From Melitaea cinxia (lineage: Eukaryota; Arthropoda; Insecta; Lepidoptera; Nymphalidae): 64,000 bases of DNA. The notes below the pieces were generated by a model. It searched no databases. It was not told the DNA's origin and was given only the letters and a program-made list of their open reading frames with translations. Below are positions 1 through 9,560 of this stretch, one piece after another (within the stretch, counting starts at the first letter, position 1; each line of letters opens with the position of its first letter). The DNA lies in the NCBI RefSeq assembly GCF_905220565.1, contig NC_059396.1:17543206-17607205 (forward strand), in the 5' to 3' direction. The translations under genes and the position numbers were made by a program.

Positions 1-1
1 C

Positions 2-376
2 CGTCACCTTGTTCTTCAGCTCTCTATCTAACACTATACCTACGCCATTTCTTTTCCCATCGCAGCCGCAATAATAAAACTTATAACCCGCCCCAATTTC
101 TCTTGCTCTCTGTCCCTTCCACTTCGTCTCCTGCAAGCATGCTATATTTATCCGTCTCCTTTCCAAAACATCTGCTAGCTCTCGTCCTCTCCCAGTCATC
201 GTACCCACATTCCAACTCGCAATCCTCAAGTTCACCTCCTGGACTCGCCTCTTACGCTGCCCCCGTCCCTGGTGCAGCAACCCTTGTCCATTTCCCACAG
301 ACGCCGGGTGCTGCATCTGCGCGTCGCCTGCGGGGTACGCCCTAACATTATCGCATACTTTAATTCCCAAACTCAT
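2..376 (-). CDS. RTE-type LINE retrotransposon, N-terminal endonuclease domain (cut by window edge)
   Basis: The frame starts at ATG 376-374 and stays open for 125 codons to the left edge. After a basic, Gln/Gly-rich leader (residues 1-48), an apurinic-type endonuclease domain begins: LRIASWNVGTM (50-60), INIACLQETKW (76-86) and a Cys/Gly/Lys-rich segment leading to GVGIVL (111-116). Asn56 and Glu83 match the metal-binding Asn and Glu of the exonuclease-endonuclease-phosphatase fold. In RTE LINEs this enzyme nicks the target DNA so that the reverse transcriptase encoded downstream in the same protein can prime on it. The absence of stops or frameshifts over 375 bp suggests a fairly young copy. 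The rest of the protein lies outside the window, so activity cannot be judged. The 3' fragment at 6378-6936 looks like the other end of the same lineage. Confidence 0.8.
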   Translation of the reverse strand, partial: MSLGIKVCDNVRAYPAGDAQMQHPASVGNGQGLLHQGRGQRKRRVQEVNLRIASWNVGTMTGRGRELADVLERRRINIACLQETKWKGQRAREIGAGYKFYYCGCDGKRNGVGIVLDRELKNKVT

Positions 377-465
377 GTTGTCACATAATGATTTGGCATG
401 TATATTTTACGACCGGCCGCCTGCCTGACATCAACCCTCCTTGGGAATTCGAGCTTCAGAGAGAG
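377..465 (-). other. Probable 5' untranslated leader of the RTE LINE
   Basis: These 89 bases lie between the first ATG of the RTE frame (376) and the hairpin at 466-526. They hold no alternative in-frame start that extends the protein. The true 5' end of the element is not visible, so the hairpin may or may not belong to it. Confidence 0.45.
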
Positions 466-526
466 GTTGTAAACTACCCTCTTTTTCCTGTCAACCGTGT
501 ACAGGAAAAAGAGGGTAGTTTACAAC
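466..526. repeat. Perfect 26-bp inverted repeat (hairpin) upstream of the RTE LINE
   Basis: The arms at 466-491 and 501-526 are exact reverse complements, separated by a 9-nt loop (492-500, CAACCGTGT). A perfect 26-bp stem in AT-rich DNA is far beyond chance. It sits 90 bp upstream of the RTE start codon, at or near the expected 5' end of the element. It could be a structured 5' leader, or a foldback made when the newly copied end was joined to the chromosome. Confidence 0.85.
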
Positions 527-535
527 TTATGTTAT

Positions 536-901
536 TTAAGTGTTTTTTTTATTCGTCGAGGTAGCCGTCGACTACTCTTTTAGACTTTTCCAGTCTGGAC
601 TTTAATTACGGCCTCGTCCAGTAGCATCGTTCTTTATACCCATGAATGGGTCATAACGACCCCCATTATGTAACAAAATGTTTGCCGCTATACTACCAGT
701 TACCGGTTATTGTTTTTGGTTAAATGCTTTCTTTAAATGACTAATCTCGACCGCTCCGCCGTTTATTTCGTTAAATGCCCCATCCAGTCGCGTTTCTTTG
801 TTACTCTCAATGGCCACTATAAAACAATAAGTGGCTTTTGTTTGTTGACGGCAATCATCGTAAAATGTCGGTAGAACGCTTGCATCTGCGTTTTCGCCAC
901 T
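536..901 (-). pseudogene. Unidentified decayed coding-like frame upstream of the RTE LINE
   Basis: Reading the minus strand from 901 to 536, one frame keeps protein-like composition for about 122 codons but carries three internal stops. The first is TAA at 709-707; a TAA and a TAG follow in the 3' third. Recognisable stretches include FIVAIESNKE, INGGAVEISHLKKAF and NILLHNGGRYDPFMGIK. GC content is higher than in the flanking DNA. The orientation is the same as the LINE, so it could be an upstream LINE frame, another element, or a host exon remnant. I do not recognise the family. There is no ATG in its first half. Confidence 0.35.
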
Positions 902-1228
902 TTATAAAATACCTCTTTTTTTTAAACGAGTATCGCATGGTAGATGTTTTTCAATAGAATATTAAATGCACGTGTTTTTTTATTACATGTAGTGAATAGA
1001 AATAGGAAATTTATATTGGTCGGGAGTTATCGTTGGTTTTAATCTTTATAAATTTTTTTGATGCATGTTTTATGGCTGGTTCATGCGTTAAATTTTATAT
1101 CAAACGTGTATGTAAAATATATTATCAAAGGTGTCAAATCGTTTTTCAAATAAATCGTAATTGTTCGAATTAATGCGTGTAGACATTAATTAATAAAGGA
1201 GAAGAGTTGGATTGTAATCTGTCTGTAC
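902..1228. other. AT-rich stretch, nothing recognised
   Basis: T- and A-runs; no open frame, repeat family or structured motif seen. Confidence 0.6.
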
Positions 1229-1338
1229 GCTTCAGCCTGTAATATCCCACTACTGGGCATAGGCCTCTTTCTCCATGTAGGAGAAGGATCAGAGCTTAAT
1301 CTACCACGCTGCTCCAATTCGGGTTGGCGGATATCTGT
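1229..1338 (-). repeat. SINE-D1 3' fragment
   Basis: Matches the LINE-like tail of the tRNA-derived SINE (full copies at 2040, 13799, 20841 and 58788), from GGCTGAAGCG back to the ATCCGCCAAC block. The tRNA head is missing, as expected for a 5'-truncated insertion. Confidence 0.8.
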
Positions 1339-2027
1339 CTGGATATATGACGAAAACTGGGAATACGTACATTGATATGTAAAACTACTGCATATACATA
1401 TTTGTAAATTAAATTGTAATATATGTTTGTTTTTGGAAGCGTACACGTGCACACATACATCCACACACATATACATGTAAATCCACGCAAACATACACAT
1501 GAATACTATTTCGTATATCAAAAAAGTTTGTATTCTAAGTTGAAAACGTAGATTAATACATTATTCTAAATACAAAACCAAAATAATACAGTTACGCAAC
1601 ACATTCCATTAGATACGATGAAACTCGACGCGTTTTCATATTACAAAATAAATCCACGCTAAACGTATCGCGATAAAAATCTGTAGCGACTAACGACATT
1701 AATAAAACCGTGCTCGCGCGACATGTCCCGCAGCTTTCCCTTTTAACATAGTTTTCTGATCACTCCGAATACGAATAAATCATTGCTATGTTAAACATCT
1801 GTGGCAGTATTGGTCTTGAGAATTTTCTTGTTTACGAAATATACACTCAATTATTATTGGCTGGTTTTTTATTTGGATATTTTTTTTTACGAAATACAGC
1901 TCGTGACTGGATAAGTAAACAAAAGTGAATAGTAGTCATACATCATGCATCTTATCCTAAACGCAGATGAAAAATAAATGACCTTAAATCGCCAGTCCTG
2001 TCCAGGCTGGTTTCTTCATTAATTTTC
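1339..2027. other. No gene or known repeat seen
   Basis: AT-rich with one CG-richer patch around 1625-1740 (several CGCG and ATCGCG words) that does not encode anything obvious. Frames here are short and have CA-repeat-like composition (1441-1500). Confidence 0.5.
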
Positions 2028-2039
2028 ATATTCAGAAAT

Positions 2040-2373
2040 CGCTTCAGCCTATAATATCCCAGAGCAGTGGCCTCTTACCCCATGTAGGAGAAGGATCAGA
2101 GCTTAATCCACCATGATGCTCCAATGCGGGTTGGCGGATATATTATCTACTATGAGACAATCGCTATCAGGTGTAGGTACATGATTACATCGGGACCGAT
2201 GGCTTCACCTGCTCTTCGAGGCACGGTGGGGAGACCCACAAGGACTGCACAAACACCCAGACCACGGCAAACATCTGTATAGCCAATACAAATGTTTGTC
2301 ATGTGCGGGGATCGAACCCGCAACCGCCAGCGCAATAGCCACAAATCAGTGCTGTAACCGTTGCGCCAACGCA
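2040..2373 (-). mobile_element. SINE-D1, full length, tRNA-derived, with target-site duplication
   Basis: On the minus strand it begins with a tRNA-like head: A box TTGCGCAACGGTTACAGC and B box GGTTCGATCCCCG, the internal RNA polymerase III promoter. A unique body follows, then a tail ending in CAGGCTGAAGCG-like sequence. It is flanked by ATATTCAG(A/G)AAT at 2028-2039 and 2374-2385, a 12-bp duplication with one mismatch. This is the expected footprint of target-primed retroposition. SINEs encode no protein and use LINE enzymes. Confidence 0.88.
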
Positions 2374-2385
2374 ATATTCAGGAAT

Positions 2386-3479
2386 AGGTACACATTAAAT
2401 TAAATTCAAATTTGATGCATTTTTTCTTAAATCTCACTAAAGCTAGATAAACCTAGACATAAAACCTCATTGATAGAGTTACATTTAACTTAATGCGACT
2501 GTCTAGAATCCCAATCTGCTAAATGCTAATAAGAAATCTATAAAGATAAAATGTTTAAAATTAGAAAACCAATTCGAATACATAAAACGGTCATTTGATT
2601 GAACACCCGAGACCGATACGTTAAATTTATCGTGTCGTAAAGATAAAATTAACGGGAGACGCCGTGCGTGCATTAGTTGAATATCACCAATTAGTTAGGT
2701 TTCCATCAAATTAATAGGCTCATCACGGATACAATGGGACACCATTGGACTTATGGGTTCCTGGTAAGTTCGATACGTAATAAAAAGATTGAGTGGAGAA
2801 ATTTTTAAACATATTTCTCAAGTAGTTCGTTAATGACAAGACATGAGGATTATAAAATTTTGACGGGCTACATATATTTATATTTTATTGGAAGCTATAT
2901 TACATTGTGTATAAAATATGATATTCTTCACATTAAATGTACGTTATCTAAAAAATCTGATGTATATCGTTTTTATTAATAATGAAATATATATATAATG
3001 TGTTTGTTTTAATTATTGATATATTAATTATTGTTATTATATTTTATGTCGCGATTAGTTCCTTCAAAATCTTACGTGACTTAAAACTATAATGGCTTGC
3101 TTTCTCGACCTTTAACTGGCATTGTTTGAGTGGCGCACTCATTAGCTTAAGGATGATTCTTATCTTCATAATATCGGGTCAAGGAATCAAGTCAAGATTT
3201 CTTTATTACCTAACTGATTTTGATATTCCTCGGTAATTGTTTATTACAAAACAGCTGTGCTGTGTAAGTGTACATTTCAAAATACATACAGGAGACTGTT
3301 TCCAATATGGGTAATTTTAAATTCTTGTGTGTTTAGGTAGCACGTGTAATGCGTATTTATAATTTACGACATACAAATAAAAATATTACACCTGCTCGGG
3401 AAGTGAATCAAAGCTTTCTAAATAATGCATTATTACTTCTGAATTATATTATTTATATATAAATATAAATCACTACATA
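2386..3479. other. No gene or known repeat seen
   Basis: AT-rich intergenic-type sequence with short TA-rich runs (2980-3050, 3440-3480). No supported coding frame. Confidence 0.5.
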
Positions 3480-3655
3480 GTATAAAACAAAGTCGCTTTC
3501 TCTGTCCCTATAACCCTATGTCCGGATTGAGATGCGGTTTTTTTTTAATAGATAGAGTGATTGAAGAGGAAGGTTTATATGTATAATACATGCGTAATAT
3601 AATAGAGGAACATTGATAGTTTTTGCAACCATGCGAAGCCGGGGTGGGTCGCTAG
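3480..3655 (+). mobile_element. Short non-autonomous Helitron-like element, 3' end
   Basis: Ends in GGGTCGCTAG followed by T, the CTAG-3' terminus typical of Helitrons. It contains the segment TTTGCAACCATGCGAAGCC that recurs, inverted, at 25866-26041. The 5' terminus is not clear, so the left boundary is approximate. Confidence 0.6.
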
Positions 3656-3934
3656 TATATATATATTATTCACGTATTTGTAAATCTTTCGGAGCCGGAT
3701 AATCACGTTTGACATTTGACACAATATAGTCATACAAAAAGGCTTTATTTGTTTCTGTTAACTTAAACGCCACCCGCATTTACTGATTACATTGTTTTGC
3801 CTTTTTTATTTGAACACTGGACCCATTCGAGCGGTTCGTAAACAAAGATTCGGTCCTAAAATTTTCCGTTTAGATTACCAAGAATATAAGATCATAAAAC
3901 AATAATAATTATTATTTTTGTTTACACTAAGGTT

Positions 3935-4127
3935 CATCGTCATCATCATTTCAGCCTATTGTAGTCCACTGCTGGACATAGGCCTTCACAATTTTACGCC
4001 AAAAATGGTATGAACACGTGTGTTTTGCCCATAGTCACCACGCTGGGCAGGCGGGTTGGTAACCGCAGGTCTGGCTTTGTCGCACTGAAAACGCTGCGGC
4101 CCGTCTTCGGTCTGTGTATTTCAAAGA
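3935..4127 (-). repeat. Rep-C fragment
   Basis: On the minus strand it matches the 3' half of Rep-C (fuller copies at 41871-42212 and 47485-47815). It includes GCCCAGCGTGGTGACTATGG and the GTCCAGCAGTGGAC tail, followed by ATGATGATG-type repeats. Confidence 0.8.
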
Positions 4128-4396
4128 TTCTAAGGTAGCATTATTCATAGCTTATGCTTAGGTAGGTAGCTAAGCATAAGTAGTTACATCAAATCTCAGA
4201 ATATCTGCTGCTAACTGCAACAGAAAATGTAAAAACATGAGATAGAGAACATTTAGATACACATATTATATGGATTAGAATTCATTAGATATATCATTAG
4301 AACTAACACATCAGTAAAACTTGTCGTATCTGACATTTTTTCAGATACACATCGCTAATGAAACAAAGGCAAAAATATTTATGCTTTTTTTGTTAA

Positions 4397-5609
4397 GAGC
4401 CATTTCACAAAAATCGGTAACAATCCGCGAAATTGTAATATTTTGACGTCGTTAATCTCAGTGTTGGATGCAATAATGTAATTTATATTCTTGAAATATA
4501 ATAGAGCAACCTTTGTTGTAGTCCATAGTCAGATCAGAATTTTGATTTATATTATGTGTATAAAATTATTAACCTTTTCATCAGCCTCCTCCCTGGGTAA
4601 ACGGTCGCAATGTATACTTTGAAGTCCTACTTTTCAATAACCTCTACGTTGAAACCATTTTAAAAAAATATCATAATATGTGAAATATAATTTTGTTGTC
4701 CACTATCATAGATTTTTATTCCAAGTGTCCTATTAAACGATAAAAAAAATTTAAAGTTACGAATATTTTCCAAATAAGTACAATTTTAAAAGCGATATTT
4801 CTCTTAGAAAACTAAGAAATTTTAACGAACTATCTTCATCAAAGTAAACTTACATCATTAAGGAATACAAAAAAAAAAAAAAATAATTAAAAGATGTAAT
4901 TATTTTTAATACATTTTATATTAAATAATAAAAAGATAGTATATATTGCCACGCATCAAGCCCGGTAAATCAGTCGAGCGCTAGCGCTCTTAGACGTAAG
5001 GTCCACGCCAAGTTCTGCGCAGCCGTCTCTTTCACTCACACGCGCCAAGCGCCTGTTGTTATAGCGGATAAAACGCATTTGATACTTTCATAATAAAATA
5101 TAAATAAAATAAACATATTACGAAAATGACTGTAAAATAATATAATGATAATTTCTGTAAACAAATGTATAATTTAATTTTCTTTTCTCACACTATCAAT
5201 ACAAATAGGCATTTCAATCTGTTTGTCTTGTTATTTGTTAATTAATATGTTTGTCGGTGTCGATGTCATTAAATGCTTTTTTATTCATATCGTAAATATT
5301 AGATTCATTCGTAAACTGAAAAAAATAAATCAATTTAAAAAAAATTGTTTCATAAAATTGATTTTTTTAATTTTATTTTAAATTTATTGACTGTTGTTAT
5401 ATAACATACTTGAAATTTTTAACAAATTAATTATGTAAAAAACATTTTATACCATAGTTATAATTTTTATTATACATCAGAAAATGATCACGATGGTCTT
5501 TTGGTTGTCACACTATACGTACTAGCACAAAGATCGCGCGGCTCGTACGACTCGCGCGATGCGACCAAATTTACCTAAACTTGCAGAGCGTAAAATTGTG
5601 AAATGGCTC
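4397..5609. mobile_element. TTAA-flanked TIR element, non-autonomous (piggyBac-like target)
   Basis: The ends are perfect inverted repeats GAGCCATTTCACAA (4397-4410) and its complement (5596-5609), each directly bordered by TTAA (4393-4396 and 5610-5613). TTAA duplication is the piggyBac superfamily signature. However, these termini do not begin with the CCC typical of piggyBac, and TTAA is itself a palindrome, so it could be part of the repeat. The 1.2-kb interior has no transposase frame. It holds GC-rich patches near 4960-5060 and 5510-5570 in otherwise AT-rich DNA. Confidence 0.68.
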
Positions 5610-5613
5610 TTAA

Positions 5614-6089
5614 GTTTTTTGATATATTATGGACAGTAACTGGATTCTAATTGATAATCTAAACTTTTTTTTTTAAATAAGTGGACTTTATTGACAATTA
5701 CACTAAAAACATTAATGTCTAAGTAAGTCAAAACTAATTATTGGTACACCACTATACACAATACTCGTAGTAATTAAAATTCTATATCAAATCCCATGGG
5801 AAACAACGAAAGTGGATTAAATTGAGTTATTATGAATATTACTAATTATTTTTGTGGCTTCTTCACACTTGAGTGTTGTGAAATGACATTAATTTTGTTT
5901 ATCGTTGTTCGTAATTAATTTTAAAACCTATACTAATGTATTTAATAATGTGATGATGAAGTTAACAGTCGGAAAAATAAGAGAAGAGAAATAAAGAGGA
6001 AGGAAGGAAATTTTTAGACAAAACATAAATGCTTTAATACTGGTTGGGTTTTTTTTTCTTTGTGAATATATCGTTTTTTTTTTTTTAAT
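5614..6089. other. AT-rich stretch, nothing recognised
   Basis: Poly-T runs near 5668 and 6050-6090; no supported frame. Confidence 0.55.
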
Positions 6090-6190
6090 TTTTAACCGAT
6101 TTAAAAAAAGAAAGAGGTTCTCAATTCGATTGTTTTTTTTTCATGAACGATAACTATTTTTTTTAATCGAAAGGTGATGCGTGTTATGGA
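6090..6190 (+). repeat. Rep-A 5' fragment (degenerate)
   Basis: Contains the diagnostic Rep-A words TTTTAACCGA, GAGGTTCTCAATTCGA and AATCGAAAGGTG in the same order as the fuller copy at 26042-26657, with a large deletion between the last two. Confidence 0.7.
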
Positions 6191-6377
6191 CACACATGAT
6201 AATTACGAACACACAAAAAATAGTTGTCCAGTCTGGAGCAGTCGTTTGAAAGATATGCCACATGTACACGTATTTTGACGATTCATGTTTATTTATATAT
6301 ATTTTCATGACTATACGAATGTGCAGAAGTTTTAATATAATTTATGTAGTCATGATAATATAGAATAATAAGCATTA

Positions 6378-6936
6378 GACCATTTCAAGTAGCTAGGATC
6401 AATCATCAGTAAAGATGGGTCAATAGATATTGATGTCACCCATCGTATAAATAACGGGTGGATGGAATGGAGAGAACTGTCTGGCGTGATATGTGACAGC
6501 CGAATGCCCGTTTGCATAAAGGGACGAGCATACAGAACAGCCGTCAGACCGGTCATGACATCCGGAGCCGAATGCTGGCCTCTCAAAAAGCAGCACGAAA
6601 ACCTATTGCACTGCGCAGAGATGAAGATGCTCAGGTGGTGTGACTAGGCTGGACCATGTCAGAAACACACATATAAGAGGAACCTTCAAAGTAAGACCTA
6701 TCCCAGAAAAACTGCAGGTGAGCCGCCTGCGGTGGTACGGACACATGAGGCGACCATCCGACCACATGACCAGAAAAGTGCGGGATATCAAAACTAAACC
6801 CCGAGGATGAGGAAGACCCCGAATCACATGGATGTCTGTAGTAAATAAGAATCCCAAAGAAGCCCAAGTCAACAAAAAGACGACCCAGGACCGTGTTGTC
6901 TGGAGGCACATGATACGAAGGGCTGATCCCAAATAA
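6378..6936 (+). pseudogene. RTE-type LINE, 3' end of reverse transcriptase frame, broken
   Basis: Encodes the C-terminal part of an RTE reverse transcriptase: a DHFK.LGSIIS start, WRELSGVICDSRMP, GAECWPLKKQHENLLHCAEMKMLRW, then RLRWYGHMRR, ending in RRADPK and stop TAA 934-936 (6934-6936). It is broken by an in-frame TAG near 6390, a frameshift near 6645, a 2-bp TA gain near 6673 and a TGA replacing an Arg codon near 6807. The 3' flank has the AAGAAGAAG-type tail (6955-6968) common for such elements. The copy is 5'-truncated and dead. It belongs to the same general lineage as the endonuclease frame at 2-376. Confidence 0.85.
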
Positions 6937-6969
6937 AATGGGAAACAGCCAGACAAAGAAGAAGAATGA

Positions 6970-7897
6970 TAATATAGCAGAAATCTATCGTGTTAACCTA
7001 CTTTGTCCACAGTTTTACGCGAAGCAGCCCGCTATTGTACCGAGGAACGAGTTACTTTTCAATACAATTCATTAATATAGAGAATGGGATGTAATCGGAA
7101 ATACCGGATATTAGGTGTTTTAACTAATATTATTTATTAAGTGACTGAATTTATTTAAAGATCGATTGGTTTTGAATTATTTTTCTATATGTAAGAAACC
7201 CGAGTACTTACAAACTTTTAACAGATTTTGTTTATTTATTTTTGTGTTTTACATTTTTTATAATTTTTTTCTTTACTTTTAAAATAACAAAAAAAAAAAA
7301 ACACTAAACGATATCATTAATCTTGAAACTGTTCAAAAAATTTGGAAATATAATAAATATTTTATCGCTGTAATTTTACAAATTTATTCTACGATCATAA
7401 TATAGAAAAAATTACTTAACTTATAGTATTAATGTGATTGAAGCTTTTTTCAATAAAGAATAATTTAATTATTCAAAATGAAATTGAAATTACAATTATT
7501 TAGACACCAAAACACATAAACTCTAGTAACTTATAACATGTATTTGAACGTAGTCCTACTTTAATTGGACTTCGACGTACAATATCTCAATACAAATCGA
7601 ATATGTGTAAGTTTCTTCGACAATGGGACCGATGTGGTGATTGTGATACAAAGAGACAATTTGAAGTTTTGTCATCCTGTTTAATCCTATTTGTAACTAT
7701 GGGGAGAAATTAATGCCTCCGTAAGCCTGTTCGATCTTGTTTTCAAATGTAGTGAATTCACTTTAATACTCTTACACGTGCTCTACATAATTTGAAAACT
7801 AAAATTATATATATATTTCTAAAACTTTGCTGATGTGTTCTAGTTAATAATGCATGTACATCAGCTACTCATTACATACACACATTTTTTTACACAA
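6970..7897. other. No gene or known repeat seen
   Basis: AT-rich, with poly-A and poly-T tracts (7261-7300). No supported frame. Confidence 0.5.
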
Positions 7898-8130
7898 CTA
7901 GGTCGTAACAATCGTACGGCTCACATGATGGTAAACAATTATAGCCCATAGACTGTACTAGAATCATAGCGAGCGCGTTGGTGACTCTTCTTCCAACTCT
8001 GCCCAGGAGCTCTGGTCTTCTTACTCAACCCAGGAACACAACACAATTTGAAAGCAGTGTTATTTAGCTGTGATCTTCTGTAAGGTTGACGGTACTTCTC
8101 AGTCGGATTCCTCCAGATTTTGATCTTTAA
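7898..8130 (+). repeat. Rep-B copy (diverged)
   Basis: Shares with the other Rep-B copies the ordered blocks TAGGTCG, CGTACGGCTCAC.TGATGGTAA, CCCAGGAGCTCTGGTC, AGGAACACAACAC and GCTGTGATCTTCTGTAAGGT. Function and class are unknown to me. From memory the family is widespread in Lepidoptera and is probably the 3' part of a retroelement. Confidence 0.8.
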
Positions 8131-8438
8131 TTTTATTATACTTTTATGTTATAATTAATTTAGTTCTTGTAAAGAAACTATTTAAATTTATTTATTTCTA
8201 CTTAGAGTAACAAAATTGTTTTAAATTAAAACTAGTTTATAAGTGAAAACTAAAAAATAAATAAAACCCAATTATGTCTTCGCATTTGTACATTACTTTT
8301 ATTTAAGTGACCAACTTTTTTACCACAAATACTAAAAATCTAAGTAAAATCTGTTTACTATTAAGTATTTATTTAAAATTGTTTTCTGTTAAATCATATG
8401 GATTTGTAAAATAAATAATTTCATGAAGACATTAATAA
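8131..8438. other. No gene or known repeat seen
   Basis: AT-rich spacer between Rep-B and a Helitron. Confidence 0.5.
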
Positions 8439-8765
8439 TCTATACAAATAAATAAAATTGGATTGTCTGTTTGTAATATTAAAATAACCGCTTTTTACTA
8501 AATGCATGTGGATGTATACTTGGTATATATGCCAAAACAACATTTTTTACAATTTTTGTCTACCTGTCTGTCTGCCTGTTTGTTCTGGCTAATCTCTGAA
8601 ACGGCGGGACTGATTTTGACGGGACTTTCACTGGCAGATAGCTGATGTAATGAGGAGTAACTTAGGCTACTTTTATTTTAAAAATTTATTTATTTTATAA
8701 CTCTGCGAACTGAACAATATCTTTTTTGTTAAATTCCACGCGGACGAATTCGCGGGCACAGCTAG
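8439..8765 (+). mobile_element. Heli-1 non-autonomous Helitron
   Basis: Begins TCTATACAAATAAATAAAAT and ends GGGCACAGCTAG. It is inserted between host A (8438) and T (8766) without duplication, the defining Helitron behaviour. The CACGCGGACGAA...CGCGGGCACAGCTAG end carries a short GC hairpin just before CTAG. No protein is encoded. Copies of the same family lie at 12035-12350 and, inverted, at 60507-60826. Confidence 0.88.
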
Positions 8766-9390
8766 TTGCTTAATAAAACAGATAAAACCAATTTTTATCA
8801 TGTGTAGATTTTCGTAAAAGCATACTTAAAGTCGAATTTCGAAACGATTTAAATGTCGGATGTATAATTTTATTTCTCAACAATTCATCGAATGATTTAC
8901 ATACGAACTAGCATGAACGTAATTACACAGAACCGTACCGTATCATTTTGGAGAATTAATAGCGGGAATTATATAAGCGGTGATGGGGTTATTTCACACG
9001 AAAACCACCTTAATAATCTGGTTATAACCTCATAGCAGCTTTAAACGTTTAGCCAAGGATAAAATTATAAAGTTCCATTAACGCCTAAAAGACTAAATGA
9101 TATTTTTCTTAAACATTATTGTAACTTATAAGTAATTGCTCATTTTACGTTTATTTGAACCAAGGATATGGACAATACATTCTATTCATTAACTAAAATT
9201 AAGTATATAAACGCGCGTATCGCTTTAACGGCTCCCAGTAAGATAATACGTCTGGGCAATTCAAAATTAAACGAAAAAATATGAAATTAAAAACGCAAAT
9301 ATCTCTGTTGATCTTTAATCGTGCCACAATCACTGATATATAATATCATCGCTTATATATAATAACTAAATAAGCAATTCACACTTAGCA
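8766..9390. other. No gene or known repeat seen
   Basis: AT-rich; nothing supported. Confidence 0.5.
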
Positions 9391-9560
9391 GTCCCCAGTA
9401 GGATATTCCCCTGTTTCAGGTGTCCGGAAACAAACAAGCACAAACACCCAGACCACAACAAATATCTGTATGGCCAATAAAAATGTTTGTGATGTGCGGG
9501 GATCGAACCCACGACTGCAAGCGCAGCCAGTGCTGTGACCGCTGCGCCAATGCGTCATCA
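9391..9560 (-). mobile_element. SINE-D2 (tRNA head with a second type of tail)
   Basis: On the minus strand it has the same tRNA-like head as SINE-D1 (A box TTGGCGCAGCGGTCACAGC, B box GGTTCGATCCCCG) and the GGTCTGGGTGTTTGTGC block. It then ends in a TCCGGACACCTGAAACAGG segment instead of the long LINE-like D1 tail. Confidence 0.78.

Noticed and set aside
6603..6956. 117-codon minus-strand frame
   Set aside because: It is the reverse shadow of the broken RTE reverse-transcriptase fragment, whose motifs are on the plus strand.
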